Origin: Dehalococcoidales bacterium | Lineage (GTDB): Bacteria > Chloroflexota > Dehalococcoidia > Dehalococcoidales > UBA5760 | Direction of reading: 5' to 3' | DNA length: 5,975 nt | Assembly: GCA_028710655.1 (NCBI GenBank) | Contig: JAQTTS010000136.1 | Location: 1-5,975, forward strand | Part shown: positions 1-5,975 of the stretch, piece by piece | Numbering within the stretch: the first letter of the stretch is position 1 | Layout: the number at the start of each line of letters is the position of its first letter | Translations under genes and position numbers: made by a program | Notes under the pieces: generated by a model | The model's database searches: none | What the model saw: the letters and a program-made list of their open reading frames with translations, nothing else | Told to the model about the DNA's origin: nothing

Positions 1-1
1 G

Positions 2-916
2 ATCAGCGCTCCTAATGGAGGGGAGATCTGGACGATCGGGGGGACCTATACGATAACCTGGAAAGTCGCCGGGCAGATCGGAGGGCATGACGTAAAAATC
101 GAGTATTCCAAGGATAATTTTGTCAGCGATGTCAATGTAATCAAGGCCTCCACTCCCAACGACGGTTCGGAGAGCTGGGTGGGGATTCCCGCAGACCCGT
201 CTGCCGACGTAAGGGTACGCATAACCGATTTAAACACCGGGTATACGGATATCACCGATAAATCCGATGCGGTATTTACTATATGCACCTCGGGGATAAC
301 CGTCATATCCCCTAACGGCGGAGAACAATGGGAGGTGCGCAATACGAGCGATGCCACCCAGACCATACATAATATAAAATGGGTTTCCGGAAGCGGAGTT
401 CCCGATGGCACCAACGATATAGTACTGGTGATGTCCACTGATTCGGGGACGACATATGATACCCCGATCATAACCGGGCGCTCCAAGACCGGCTCTTACC
501 CTTGGTCGGTGCCTAATAATTTAAGCAATACTGTAAGGGTTAAAGCTTATTCCTACGGTACCCCTGCATTTACTGACGAGTCGAACGCGAATTTCTCCAT
601 AGTGCCTGTGCCGAAGATGACCGTTACTGTCCCCCTTCCTTCCGGGTCGACCGTCTGGAAGGTCGGCGCGTTATATAATATTACCTGGGACAGGACGGGC
701 AACCTTTGCGATACCGTTGACCTGTATTATTCTACCGACGGCAGTACGCCGAATACTCTTATAGCAGCCGGGGTAGCCAATTCCGGAACCTATGCCTGGC
801 GTATACCGGACGTGGGGTTGACCGACCTTGCCAAGGTCAGGATCATCGAATCGAGTGTGCCTTCCAGGGATACCACCAAGAAGATAGAAGCTACATCTGT
901 TACATTCAATATTGCC
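2..916 (+). repeat. KNH-like (SPNGGE) protein repeat units 1-3
   Basis: Three tandem units of about 95-103 residues occupy 2-283, 296-604 and 617-916. Each follows the pattern PNGGE-x-W near the start, then ITW or IKW, a central Y/M-S-x-D strand, a W-x-I/V-P motif (SWVGIP, PWSVP, AWRIP), a V-R-V/I strand and a closing F-T/S/N-I strand. Unit 1 is cut by the left edge, beginning at ISAPNGGE. Unit 3 is divergent at its start, with PLPSGSTVW in place of PNGGE. The pattern matches the Kre9/KNH family (Ser-Thr-rich anchored membrane family), which in bacteria forms tandem beta-sandwich stalks in secreted proteins. No enzymatic role is known for these units. They probably space or display the other domains. 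Confidence 0.85.
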
Positions 917-3900
917 AATCCTTCGCTTACGGTAACCTCTCCTAACGGCGCAGCTTCCATAGATGACGCTGAGGCCTGGGTACAGGGAGAGCAGAATTAT
1001 ATTACCTGGACTCCGGACGGACAGGTTTCCAACGGCCTGCTCATAGAATATTCCAGGGATTCGGGATCCGATCCTGCAAGATATACTATCCACGACGGGA
1101 TTGTCCCCGGGACGGGGCTTACCCCGGGTTCTACGTATGCACGCCCGGTTACAATCGATAACACCTCTTCCGCTTTAGACCTGGAGAATTACCAGGTTGA
1201 ATTTACCCTGGATACCAGCGCTTTGGTTACCGCAGGCAAGATGCGTTCCGACGGTTACGATATCATGTTTGCCGATGAAGATGAGGTATGCTCTTACTGG
1301 ATCGAGCCGGACACTATCAATACCACCCAGACAAAGATATGGGTAAAGGCGCCGCAGATACCCGCCGGAGAAGTGAAGAAGATCTACATGTATTACGGCA
1401 ATCCTTCGTCTTTGATCCATCAGAGTTTCGATAATACTTTCGTGAAGAATGTCGCCGGGAGCGATATCGCCGGCTACTGGCATTTTGACGATGCCTCCGG
1501 GTCTGTCGCTTCGGATGCCTCCGGGTCGGGCAGGGACCTGGGGATAACCGGTGCGACCTGGTATTCTTCCGACGGCGGCAGGTGGGGCAGCCTGCAGGAT
1601 GTCAAGTTTTCCACCGGGTCCTGTCTTGTTTTTGACGGAAGCAGTTATGCCGGTTATGGGGATAATATAAGCCTTGACCCTACCAAAATAAGCGTCGAGG
1701 CATGGGTTTACCCCACGGATGTCTCTTCGGATGGATATATCATCCAGAAATCCGGGGATACTGTCGGTGTTTACGTATTGAAAATAGCTGCGGGAGGGGA
1801 CCTGCAGTTTTCTATTTATGATTCCAGCAACGTTTCGCATACGGCTACCGCCAACAATTTATTGACTACAGGAAGGGCTTACCACGTGGTAGGGGTTTAT
1901 AATGGGACCGATGAGTCAGTGAAGCTGTACGTGGACGGGGTAATGCAGAGTAATGTCGACTACTCGTCAGGGATAAATACCGCGGAAGCGCCGTTTAAGG
2001 TGGGAAATTTATTCAAAGGAAGGATAGACGAGGTTGCGGTGCATAACAGGGTGCTTTCCCTGGATGAGATCAACGCGCATTTTGAAAGAAGAAAATATGC
2101 GAGTACTGTACCGGGAGCCCCTTCGGTAAGCTCGGAGGAGCCGGTAAATGAATACCTTTGGACCATCCCTACCTCCGAAGATGATCTTTCCCAGAGTGTG
2201 AAAGTTTATATTACCGACCGCAATACTGTTGTGGGAGGCAGTACAATAAGCGATGCCTCAGATAACTATTTCAGCATAATCGCCTATCCCAGGGTAGTTG
2301 TAAAACAGCCCAACGGAGGCGAGGTCCTGGTTACCCAGGATTCTTACGATATCAAATGGAGGTATGACGGAGATATAGGCGGTGACAGCGATTATGTAAC
2401 TTTAGAATATTCTACCGACGGAGGTTCCACTTGGGTCAGCCCGGCAATAAACGATTACGTGCTTAATAGGGATTGTAGTTTTACCTGGCTTTCCATCCCG
2501 GATGCCCCGTCTACCAACGTGAAGGTCCGCATTACGCATAATTCCGACCCGTTGATTACCGATGTTTCGGATTCTCCTTTCAAGATACAGGGCAGGCTGG
2601 TGTTGCCTTCGGAGGACCATCTGCCGCAGTTTACCGAGGTGCAGGGGGGGAGCGACGAGTATGTGTATTGGGATACTATAGGTACGATCAATAAGGTTAA
2701 ACTGCAGTATTCAAAAGATGATTTTGCCTCGGATGTGCATACTATCGTGGATAACCTGGCGAATTCCGGCTCTTACCTTTGGACTGTGCCGAGGGATTGC
2801 TCTACGACGGTGAAATTAAGGGTGTTGAATTACAGTGATGAGGATGTGTATGACGATTCCGGAGAGTTTGCTATAAACGGCCTTACTGTTACTTCGCCTA
2901 ATGGAGGGGAGAGTTGGGAGATAGCCACTGCTCATGATATTACCTGGGATTCCGTTACCTTGGAAAGCTCCGATGTGAAATTGGAATATTCGGTGGATAA
3001 CGGTTCGACGTGGGATGAGATTACGGCCTCTACCCCCAATACCGGTTCCTACAGCTGGACTATTCCTAATAACGGGGTGAGTGATGGCGAGGCCCTGGTT
3101 AGGGTTAGCGATGCTTCTCTGCCCGGCGTCTGGGATATATCGGATGCGAATTTCACTATTATTGCCGGTGAGCTTACCAATATAAGCATCCAGCCGGTTT
3201 CCGATATCGCCCGCGCGGTGACCACTTACACCATAAGTTTCAATGTCCAAAGTTCCATCCCCGCCAACGGTGATGTGGAGATAGATTTCGATTCCGACTA
3301 TACCATAACCGCCGCGACTATCTCTTCCCCGGCCGGGGCTACCATAGAAAGCAAATCGAATAATTCGCTGGTAGTAAACCTGGGTTCCGGGGCGGCGGAT
3401 GAGGTATCCCTGGTTGTTGCCGGCATCAAAAACCCCGCGAGCCAGACGACCGACACTTTCTTTATCGAAACGCAGGATGACGCGAACAGGGCAATGGACA
3501 GGGGGACTGCTTCCGGTTTGATTATAGTTCCCGGGGCGATAACTCCTTCGGCCGGCGCGTCTACCCTGGAGGTAAGTACGCTGAGTAATTATTCCTTTGC
3601 TTTTACCCCGGCGCATACAGTAGAGGCCAGCGGCAAGGTTACTATAACTTTTGATGCGGATTATGATTTGAGCGCGGTGACCTCGGCAAGTATCAGTGGC
3701 AATACCGGGGCAACCCTCAGTGTGGATGATACCGAGAAGATAATTACCGTGAACCTGGGTTCCGCCATTACCAGCGCGGCTACCTTGATTATATCCAACA
3801 TCAAAAATCCCCCTTACGTCCAGACAACAGCAGGGTTTTCCGTAGCTACCAGGTCTTTGGCTATGGATATAATCGATCAGGGCACAGCTTCCGGGGTGAC

Positions 3901-5974
3901 GATAACCGCGGGTTCTTTGACTGCGCTTTCCGTTTCCGCCGCAAGCCGGCAGGTAAGTGCGGTCACGGACTATACCTTCAATTTTACTACCGACCATGCC
4001 TTGGTCGCGGGCAGCAAGGTATCCATCCAGTTCGACGGGGATTATGATTTAAGCGCCGTTGATGAGGGCGATGTAGAAGGCAATTCGGGGTCAGCCCTGA
4101 GCGTGGACGGGAATACCATTACTGTTACATTGGGGGAGAGTGTTGCTTCGAATACCTCCGAGTCTCTGACGATAAGCGATATCAAGAACCCGTCTTATGT
4201 CCAGACAGTAGACAGTTTTGCGCTTACGAGCAAAAATTCCGATGGGCAGACTATCGACCAGGGCAGTATTACCGGGGTGACTACCCTTTCCGGAAGCATG
4301 GGCTCGTCGATGTCTCTGTCCAGCGTCTCGAGCGACAAGACCGGCGCCACCCTGGTGCAGTACACCTTTAATTTCACTCCCGTGCATAACGTGGCCGCGG
4401 GCGGAACGGTGAGGATAGAGTTCGATTCCGATTATAGCACAGCTTCGGCAAGCCTCATATCCCCCACGGCAGACTATACTATAAATACGAGAGGCTCTAA
4501 TTACGTCCTTCTTAACCTGACAAATGCCCTTGAGGCAGGCGTGGCCGAGTCTATAAGGCTCGGTAATATAGTCAACCCTCTTTATGTGCAGACGGTAACT
4601 TTTTCGGTAAGCACTTATAACGCTTCGGGTATGGTGGACAGTGGAACATCCCCGAGTTTTAACATTCTGGCTTCTGTTTTGACCGGTTGTTCCGTTACTC
4701 CGGCTTCATACGTGGCTACCGAAACGAATAGTTATAACGTAGCCTTTACCACAGTAAACTCCTTGAGTGCGGGAGACCTGGTAGAAGTGGGCTTCGACAG
4801 CGATTATGTCTTAACGAGCGCAGTGTTCACCTCCGGCAACAGCGGGGCCACCATGGAGATATCCTCGAATAAACTGATCATCACCCTGGGAACGGCGATC
4901 AGCGGGCTTTCCCCGGCCACTCTGGTTGTCGGAGGGATAAAGAATCCCGGCGCGCAGACTACCGATTACTATACTATTACCACGAAGAAATCTACCGGGG
5001 AAATCAGGGACCAGAACTCCCAGGTTTCCAAGAATACTATTGTCGCCGGTTCCCTGACCGGCCTTTCGGTTTCATCGAGCACTAACGAGGTAAGCGAGGT
5101 GATCGATGCCAGCCCGTACATGACCCTTAGTTTTACGTTGGCCCATCAGCTTCCCGTGGGAGGGTACGTAAAGATAGCTTTTGATACAGATTACAGTTTT
5201 AGGGATGATACGTTCTGCGTCACGACCGATTACAACCTCTCCAAGGATGCGGAAAACAAGGTTATTTATTTACAGAGGACAGGCTCTGCGATAGCGCCAG
5301 GCGCTACCAGCATACAGCTGGCAAATATCAAGAATCCTTCTTATGTGCAGACGACGGGAAATTTCACGGTCACTACCCAGCTTTCTAACAATACCTCTAT
5401 AGATACCGGATCTGCCGCCGGGATGAGCATAATCGCCGGGACATTAACCGGTGTTTCCATGGCCCCTGTTTCCGCGGTAGTAAGTAATTATACCGCCTAT
5501 ACTCTTGCTTTTACCACCGATCATGCCGTAGAGGCAGGGGGGAAGGTGAATGTCGCTTTCGATGCCGATTATCAGTTTAAGCTGTCGGGGCACTATGCCT
5601 GCGTGGTATCCCCGGCAGATAGCTCGCTTACCATTATAGATATGTCCGCTCCTTCCAGCCCGGTACTCAAAACGGTGATTACCGATGAATCCGGAGGCTT
5701 CAGCCAGTTATCAGGGGCGCAGTCCGTATATGTATCCGGGAATTATATGTATGTGTCGTCTTCCAACGACCATGCTATCACCATAATAGACATTTCCAAC
5801 CCTTTAAGCCCCGTGCTTAAATCCGAGCTTGTGGATAGCATCAGCGAATCCAGCGGCCAGCATATCTTCGTATCCGGAAATTACGCTTATATCACTTCTT
5901 TTTCGAATAATTCTCTGACGATCATGGATGTATCCAATCCGGTCAGCCCCCAGGTAAGGTCAGAGGTAAATAAT
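2..5974 (+). CDS. Giant multidomain repeat protein, probably surface-exposed (internal fragment, both ends missing)
   Basis: A single uninterrupted frame of 1991 codons crosses the whole window. No start codon can be chosen because the frame is already open at the left edge, and no stop appears before the right edge. Domain order by residue: KNH-like units 1-3 (about 1-305), first half of unit 4 (309-367), DUF2341 (381-479), LamG (490-700), second half of unit 4 (712-760), units 5-7 (764-1054), six complete second-family repeats (1057-1813), a truncated seventh (1814-1859), LVIVD repeats (1861-1991). Only about nine cysteines occur, widely scattered, and the composition is rich in Ser, Thr, Asp, Gly and Val, as in secreted beta-sandwich proteins. 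No transmembrane stretch, signal peptide, sorting signal or catalytic motif is visible, but both termini lie outside. The frame stays consistent with domain homology throughout, so no frameshift is suspected. A role in adhesion or as a surface scaffold is inferred from domain types only. Coding is certain; function is not. Confidence 0.97.
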   Translation, partial: MSAPNGGEIWTIGGTYTITWKVAGQIGGHDVKIEYSKDNFVSDVNVIKASTPNDGSESWVGIPADPSADVRVRITDLNTGYTDITDKSDAVFTICTSGITVISPNGGEQWEVRNTSDATQTIHNIKWVSGSGVPDGTNDIVLVMSTDSGTTYDTPIITGRSKTGSYPWSVPNNLSNTVRVKAYSYGTPAFTDESNANFSIVPVPKMTVTVPLPSGSTVWKVGALYNITWDRTGNLCDTVDLYYSTDGSTPNTLIAAGVANSGTYAWRIPDVGLTDLAKVRIIESSVPSRDTTKKIEATSVTFNIANPSLTVTSPNGAASIDDAEAWVQGEQNYITWTPDGQVSNGLLIEYSRDSGSDPARYTIHDGIVPGTGLTPGSTYARPVTIDNTSSALDLENYQVEFTLDTSALVTAGKMRSDGYDIMFADEDEVCSYWIEPDTINTTQTKIWVKAPQIPAGEVKKIYMYYGNPSSLIHQSFDNTFVKNVAGSDIAGYWHFDDASGSVASDASGSGRDLGITGATWYSSDGGRWGSLQDVKFSTGSCLVFDGSSYAGYGDNISLDPTKISVEAWVYPTDVSSDGYIIQKSGDTVGVYVLKIAAGGDLQFSIYDSSNVSHTATANNLLTTGRAYHVVGVYNGTDESVKLYVDGVMQSNVDYSSGINTAEAPFKVGNLFKGRIDEVAVHNRVLSLDEINAHFERRKYASTVPGAPSVSSEEPVNEYLWTIPTSEDDLSQSVKVYITDRNTVVGGSTISDASDNYFSIIAYPRVVVKQPNGGEVLVTQDSYDIKWRYDGDIGGDSDYVTLEYSTDGGSTWVSPAINDYVLNRDCSFTWLSIPDAPSTNVKVRITHNSDPLITDVSDSPFKIQGRLVLPSEDHLPQFTEVQGGSDEYVYWDTIGTINKVKLQYSKDDFASDVHTIVDNLANSGSYLWTVPRDCSTTVKLRVLNYSDEDVYDDSGEFAINGLTVTSPNGGESWEIATAHDITWDSVTLESSDVKLEYSVDNGSTWDEITASTPNTGSYSWTIPNNGVSDGEALVRVSDASLPGVWDISDANFTIIAGELTNISIQPVSDIARAVTTYTISFNVQSSIPANGDVEIDFDSDYTITAATISSPAGATIESKSNNSLVVNLGSGAADEVSLVVAGIKNPASQTTDTFFIETQDDANRAMDRGTASGLIIVPGAITPSAGASTLEVSTLSNYSFAFTPAHTVEASGKVTITFDADYDLSAVTSASISGNTGATLSVDDTEKIITVNLGSAITSAATLIISNIKNPPYVQTTAGFSVATRSLAMDIIDQGTASGVTITAGSLTALSVSAASRQVSAVTDYTFNFTTDHALVAGSKVSIQFDGDYDLSAVDEGDVEGNSGSALSVDGNTITVTLGESVASNTSESLTISDIKNPSYVQTVDSFALTSKNSDGQTIDQGSITGVTTLSGSMGSSMSLSSVSSDKTGATLVQYTFNFTPVHNVAAGGTVRIEFDSDYSTASASLISPTADYTINTRGSNYVLLNLTNALEAGVAESIRLGNIVNPLYVQTVTFSVSTYNASGMVDSGTSPSFNILASVLTGCSVTPASYVATETNSYNVAFTTVNSLSAGDLVEVGFDSDYVLTSAVFTSGNSGATMEISSNKLIITLGTAISGLSPATLVVGGIKNPGAQTTDYYTITTKKSTGEIRDQNSQVSKNTIVAGSLTGLSVSSSTNEVSEVIDASPYMTLSFTLAHQLPVGGYVKIAFDTDYSFRDDTFCVTTDYNLSKDAENKVIYLQRTGSAIAPGATSIQLANIKNPSYVQTTGNFTVTTQLSNNTSIDTGSAAGMSIIAGTLTGVSMAPVSAVVSNYTAYTLAFTTDHAVEAGGKVNVAFDADYQFKLSGHYACVVSPADSSLTIIDMSAPSSPVLKTVITDESGGFSQLSGAQSVYVSGNYMYVSSSNDHAITIIDISNPLSPVLKSELVDSISESSGQHIFVSGNYAYITSFSNNSLTIMDVSNPVSPQVRSEVNN
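926..1102 (+). repeat. KNH-like unit 4, first half (interrupted)
   Basis: Residues 309-367 carry the opening of a KNH-like unit: LTVTSPNG, then YITW (within 990-1010) and LLIEYSRDSG (1037-1066). The expected G-x-Y-x-W-x-IP second half does not follow. Instead a Gly/Pro/Thr-rich linker (PGTGLTPGSTY, 1106-1138) leads straight into the DUF2341 domain. The missing half appears more than 1 kb downstream at 2135-2281. The usual GGE after PNG is replaced by GAA, followed by an extra acidic stretch before the conserved Trp. Confidence 0.75.
1142..1438 (+). other. DUF2341 domain
   Basis: Residues 381-479 match the DUF2341 pattern closely: RPVTI (381-385), NYQV (396-399) followed by a FTLDTS strand, K-M-R-SDGYDIMF (about 413-423), YWIE (432-435), IWVKAP then IPAG (446-455), and the terminal YMYYGNP (462-468). 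The family has no established biochemical function. It is known mainly from secreted bacterial and archaeal proteins, where it very often directly precedes a LamG-like domain, as here. The usual aromatic-rich lead-in before RPVTI is reduced to STYA, so the first strand may be contributed by the linker from KNH unit 4. A beta-rich fold and a ligand-display role are inference. Confidence 0.88.
1469..2101 (+). other. LamG / concanavalin A-like domain (Laminin_G_3 type)
   Basis: Residues 490-700 show the family's landmarks in order: GYWHFDD (492-498), the D-A-SGSGRD segment (about 505-512), LVFDGSSY (542-549), SVEAWVYP (564-571), YIIQKSG, GRAYHVVGVYNG (in 1874-1910), LYVDGV (642-647), and the closing GRIDEVAVHNRVLS with LDEI (673-692). 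The length of about 210 residues is normal for a complete LamG-like jelly roll. Such domains commonly bind carbohydrate or protein ligands, often with calcium, but the ligand cannot be read from the sequence. A 14-base direct repeat (1490-1503 and 1514-1527, 24 bases apart) encodes the DASGS repeat near the N-terminus. That segment is ordinary for the family, so it is not an expansion that breaks the fold. Confidence 0.88.
2135..2281 (+). repeat. KNH-like unit 4, second half (resumed after LamG)
   Basis: Residues 712-760 read EEPVNEYLWTIP, then a SVKVYITD strand, then ISDASDNYFSII. This is the second half of a KNH-like unit: compare GSYSWTIP, ALVRVSDA and ISDANFTII in unit 7. No PNGGE/ITW half precedes it locally, because LamG ends directly before. 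Together with 926-1102 it makes one unit of roughly normal length (59 + 49 residues). It is therefore read as the C-terminal part of unit 4, separated from its N-terminal part by the DUF2341-LamG cassette. Confidence 0.7.
2291..3163 (+). repeat. KNH-like protein repeat units 5-7
   Basis: Three more tandem units lie at 2291-2590, 2594-2878 and 2882-3163. Unit 5 opens with QPNGGE and has IKW, LEYSTDGGSTW and WLSIP. Unit 7 is the best match to the consensus in the window: SPNGGESWE, DITWDS, LEYSVDNGSTW, YSWTIP and a final FTII. Unit 6 is degenerate at its start: PNGGE is absent, YVYW stands where ITW belongs, and the recognisable part is LQYSKDDF through YLWTVP and VKLRV. As in units 1-3, these look like stalk modules of a secreted protein, and they connect the LamG region to the second repeat family. 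Confidence 0.85.
3170..5440 (+). repeat. Second repeat family, six complete units of about 126 residues
   Basis: Six in-frame tandem units lie at 3170-3535, 3536-3913, 3914-4294, 4295-4672, 4673-5050 and 5051-5440 (122-130 residues each). Shared pattern: a start such as SLT-x-L-S-V, a Y-T/S-F-x-F strand, a short A-G or A-S-G turn, V-x-I-x-FD-x-DY, GATL or similar, a V-x-LG strand, I-K-NP followed by QTT/QTV, an F-x-x-x-T strand, then D-x-G-x-A-S-G-V-x-I-x-AG leading into the next unit. FD-x-DY begins at 3287, 3650, 4031, 4421, 4793 and 5180. Related repeats with an FP-x-GF motif in the same place occur in large secreted proteins of many microbes, but I cannot give a family name with certainty. 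The alternating hydrophobic pattern suggests an Ig-like beta-sandwich. Copies differ at most codons, so the array is old rather than a recent amplification. Confidence 0.85.
5441..5578 (+). repeat. Truncated seventh copy of the second repeat family
   Basis: Residues 1814-1859 begin exactly like a new unit (TLTGVSMAP, then AYTLAFTTDHAVEAGGKV) and reach FDADY at 5558-5572, the first 46 or so residues of an expected 126. The remainder (GATL, V-x-LG, IKNP-QTT, D-x-G-x-AG) is absent. After QF the sequence switches without a linker to LVIVD-type repeat. The frame is kept and no stop is created. Confidence 0.82.
5582..5974 (+). repeat. LVIVD-type beta-propeller repeats (start of array, cut by window edge)
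   Basis: Three units of about 46 residues lie at 5582-5722, 5723-5860 and 5861-5974 (the last incomplete). The repeated core is V-SGNY-A/M-Y-V/I, followed by SLTIID or AITIID, then S-NP-x-SP-V-L and a polar stretch. It appears as LSGHYACVV...SLTIIDMSAPSSPVL, VSGNYMYV...ITIIDISNPLSPVL and VSGNYAYI...LTIMDVSNPVSP. This is the LVIVD repeat of bacterial and archaeal surface proteins, predicted to fold as blades of a beta-propeller. The first unit lacks the V-x-V lead-in before SGNY seen in the other two, where it abuts the truncated repeat. More blades are expected beyond the right edge. A protein-interaction role is inferred from the fold class. Confidence 0.88.
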
Positions 5975-5975
5975 G

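Noticed and set aside
17..24. GGAGGGGA tract (also at 2903-2910) resembling a ribosome binding site.
   Set aside because: It encodes the conserved Gly-Gly-Glu of the KNH-like repeat in both places, and the reading frame is already open upstream at the second site. No start codon follows at a suitable distance.
1105..1128. GC-rich hairpin (stem 1113-1117 with 1122-1126) flanked by two CCCCGGG tracts, as a possible terminator.
   Set aside because: The stem is only 5 bp, no T-run follows, and the bases encode the Pro/Gly/Thr linker of the open frame.
46..1840. Several - strand open frames (46-486, 671-1093, 1175-1840).
   Set aside because: They overlap clearly homologous KNH-like, DUF2341 and LamG coding sequence on the + strand and show no domain of their own; they are shadows.
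2816..3997. Long open frame of 393 codons on the - strand.
   Set aside because: It lies wholly antisense to the well-supported + strand repeats. Its translation is Arg/Gly/Tyr-rich with no recognisable domain and mirrors the repeat pattern of the sense strand.
4091..4387. Overlapping - strand open frames at 4091-4387 and 4195-4377.
   Set aside because: They are antisense to second-family units 3 and 4, mutually overlapping in different frames, and have no protein-like features.
3170..5440. Tandem array considered as a DNA-level repeat, CRISPR or mobile element.
   Set aside because: The periodicity is at the protein level, with a period of 363-390 bases and strongly diverged nucleotides. There are no short identical repeats with spacers and no terminal inverted repeats.

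Overview
The window is the inside of one very large protein-coding gene. Reading the + strand with codons starting at position 2, there is no stop codon from 2 to 5974, giving at least 1991 residues with neither the start nor the end visible. Residue numbers below count from the codon at position 2. There is no intergenic DNA, RNA gene, promoter, terminator or mobile element in the window. All other open frames are shadows of this one.

The product is a modular, repeat-built and probably extracellular or cell-surface protein. From left to right: (1) three and a half units of about 95-100 residues of the bacterial 'SPNGGE...ITW...LEYS.DGG..W...G.Y.W.IP' type, resembling the Kre9/KNH (Ser-Thr-rich anchored) family; (2) a DUF2341 domain followed by a LamG/concanavalin-like domain (Laminin_G_3 type), apparently placed inside the fourth unit, whose second half resumes after it; (3) three more KNH-like units; (4) six full copies and one truncated copy of a second beta-rich repeat of 121-130 residues, marked by FD-x-DY and I(K/V)NP...QT motifs; (5) the start of an LVIVD-type beta-propeller repeat array, which runs off the right edge.

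Organism: base composition is roughly 50% G+C. Arginine is written mostly as AGG and isoleucine often as ATA, so this is not a typical enterobacterium or Bacillus. Giant, low-cysteine, multi-domain proteins with SPNGGE repeats and DUF2341-LamG pairs are familiar from uncultured bacterial phyla such as Omnitrophota and neighbouring Planctomycetes/Verrucomicrobia-group lineages. Assignment to such a lineage is inference; no marker gene is present.

Function: no catalytic motif was recognised. The parts are binding and spacing modules (LamG for ligands such as carbohydrate, KNH-like and Ig-like repeats as a stalk, LVIVD propeller as a possible head or interaction module), which suits an adhesin, predation or attachment protein or a cell-surface scaffold. 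The two places most worth a second look are the DUF2341-LamG cassette splitting a repeat unit (about 1103-2134) and the abrupt fusion of a truncated repeat to the LVIVD array (about 5573-5587).
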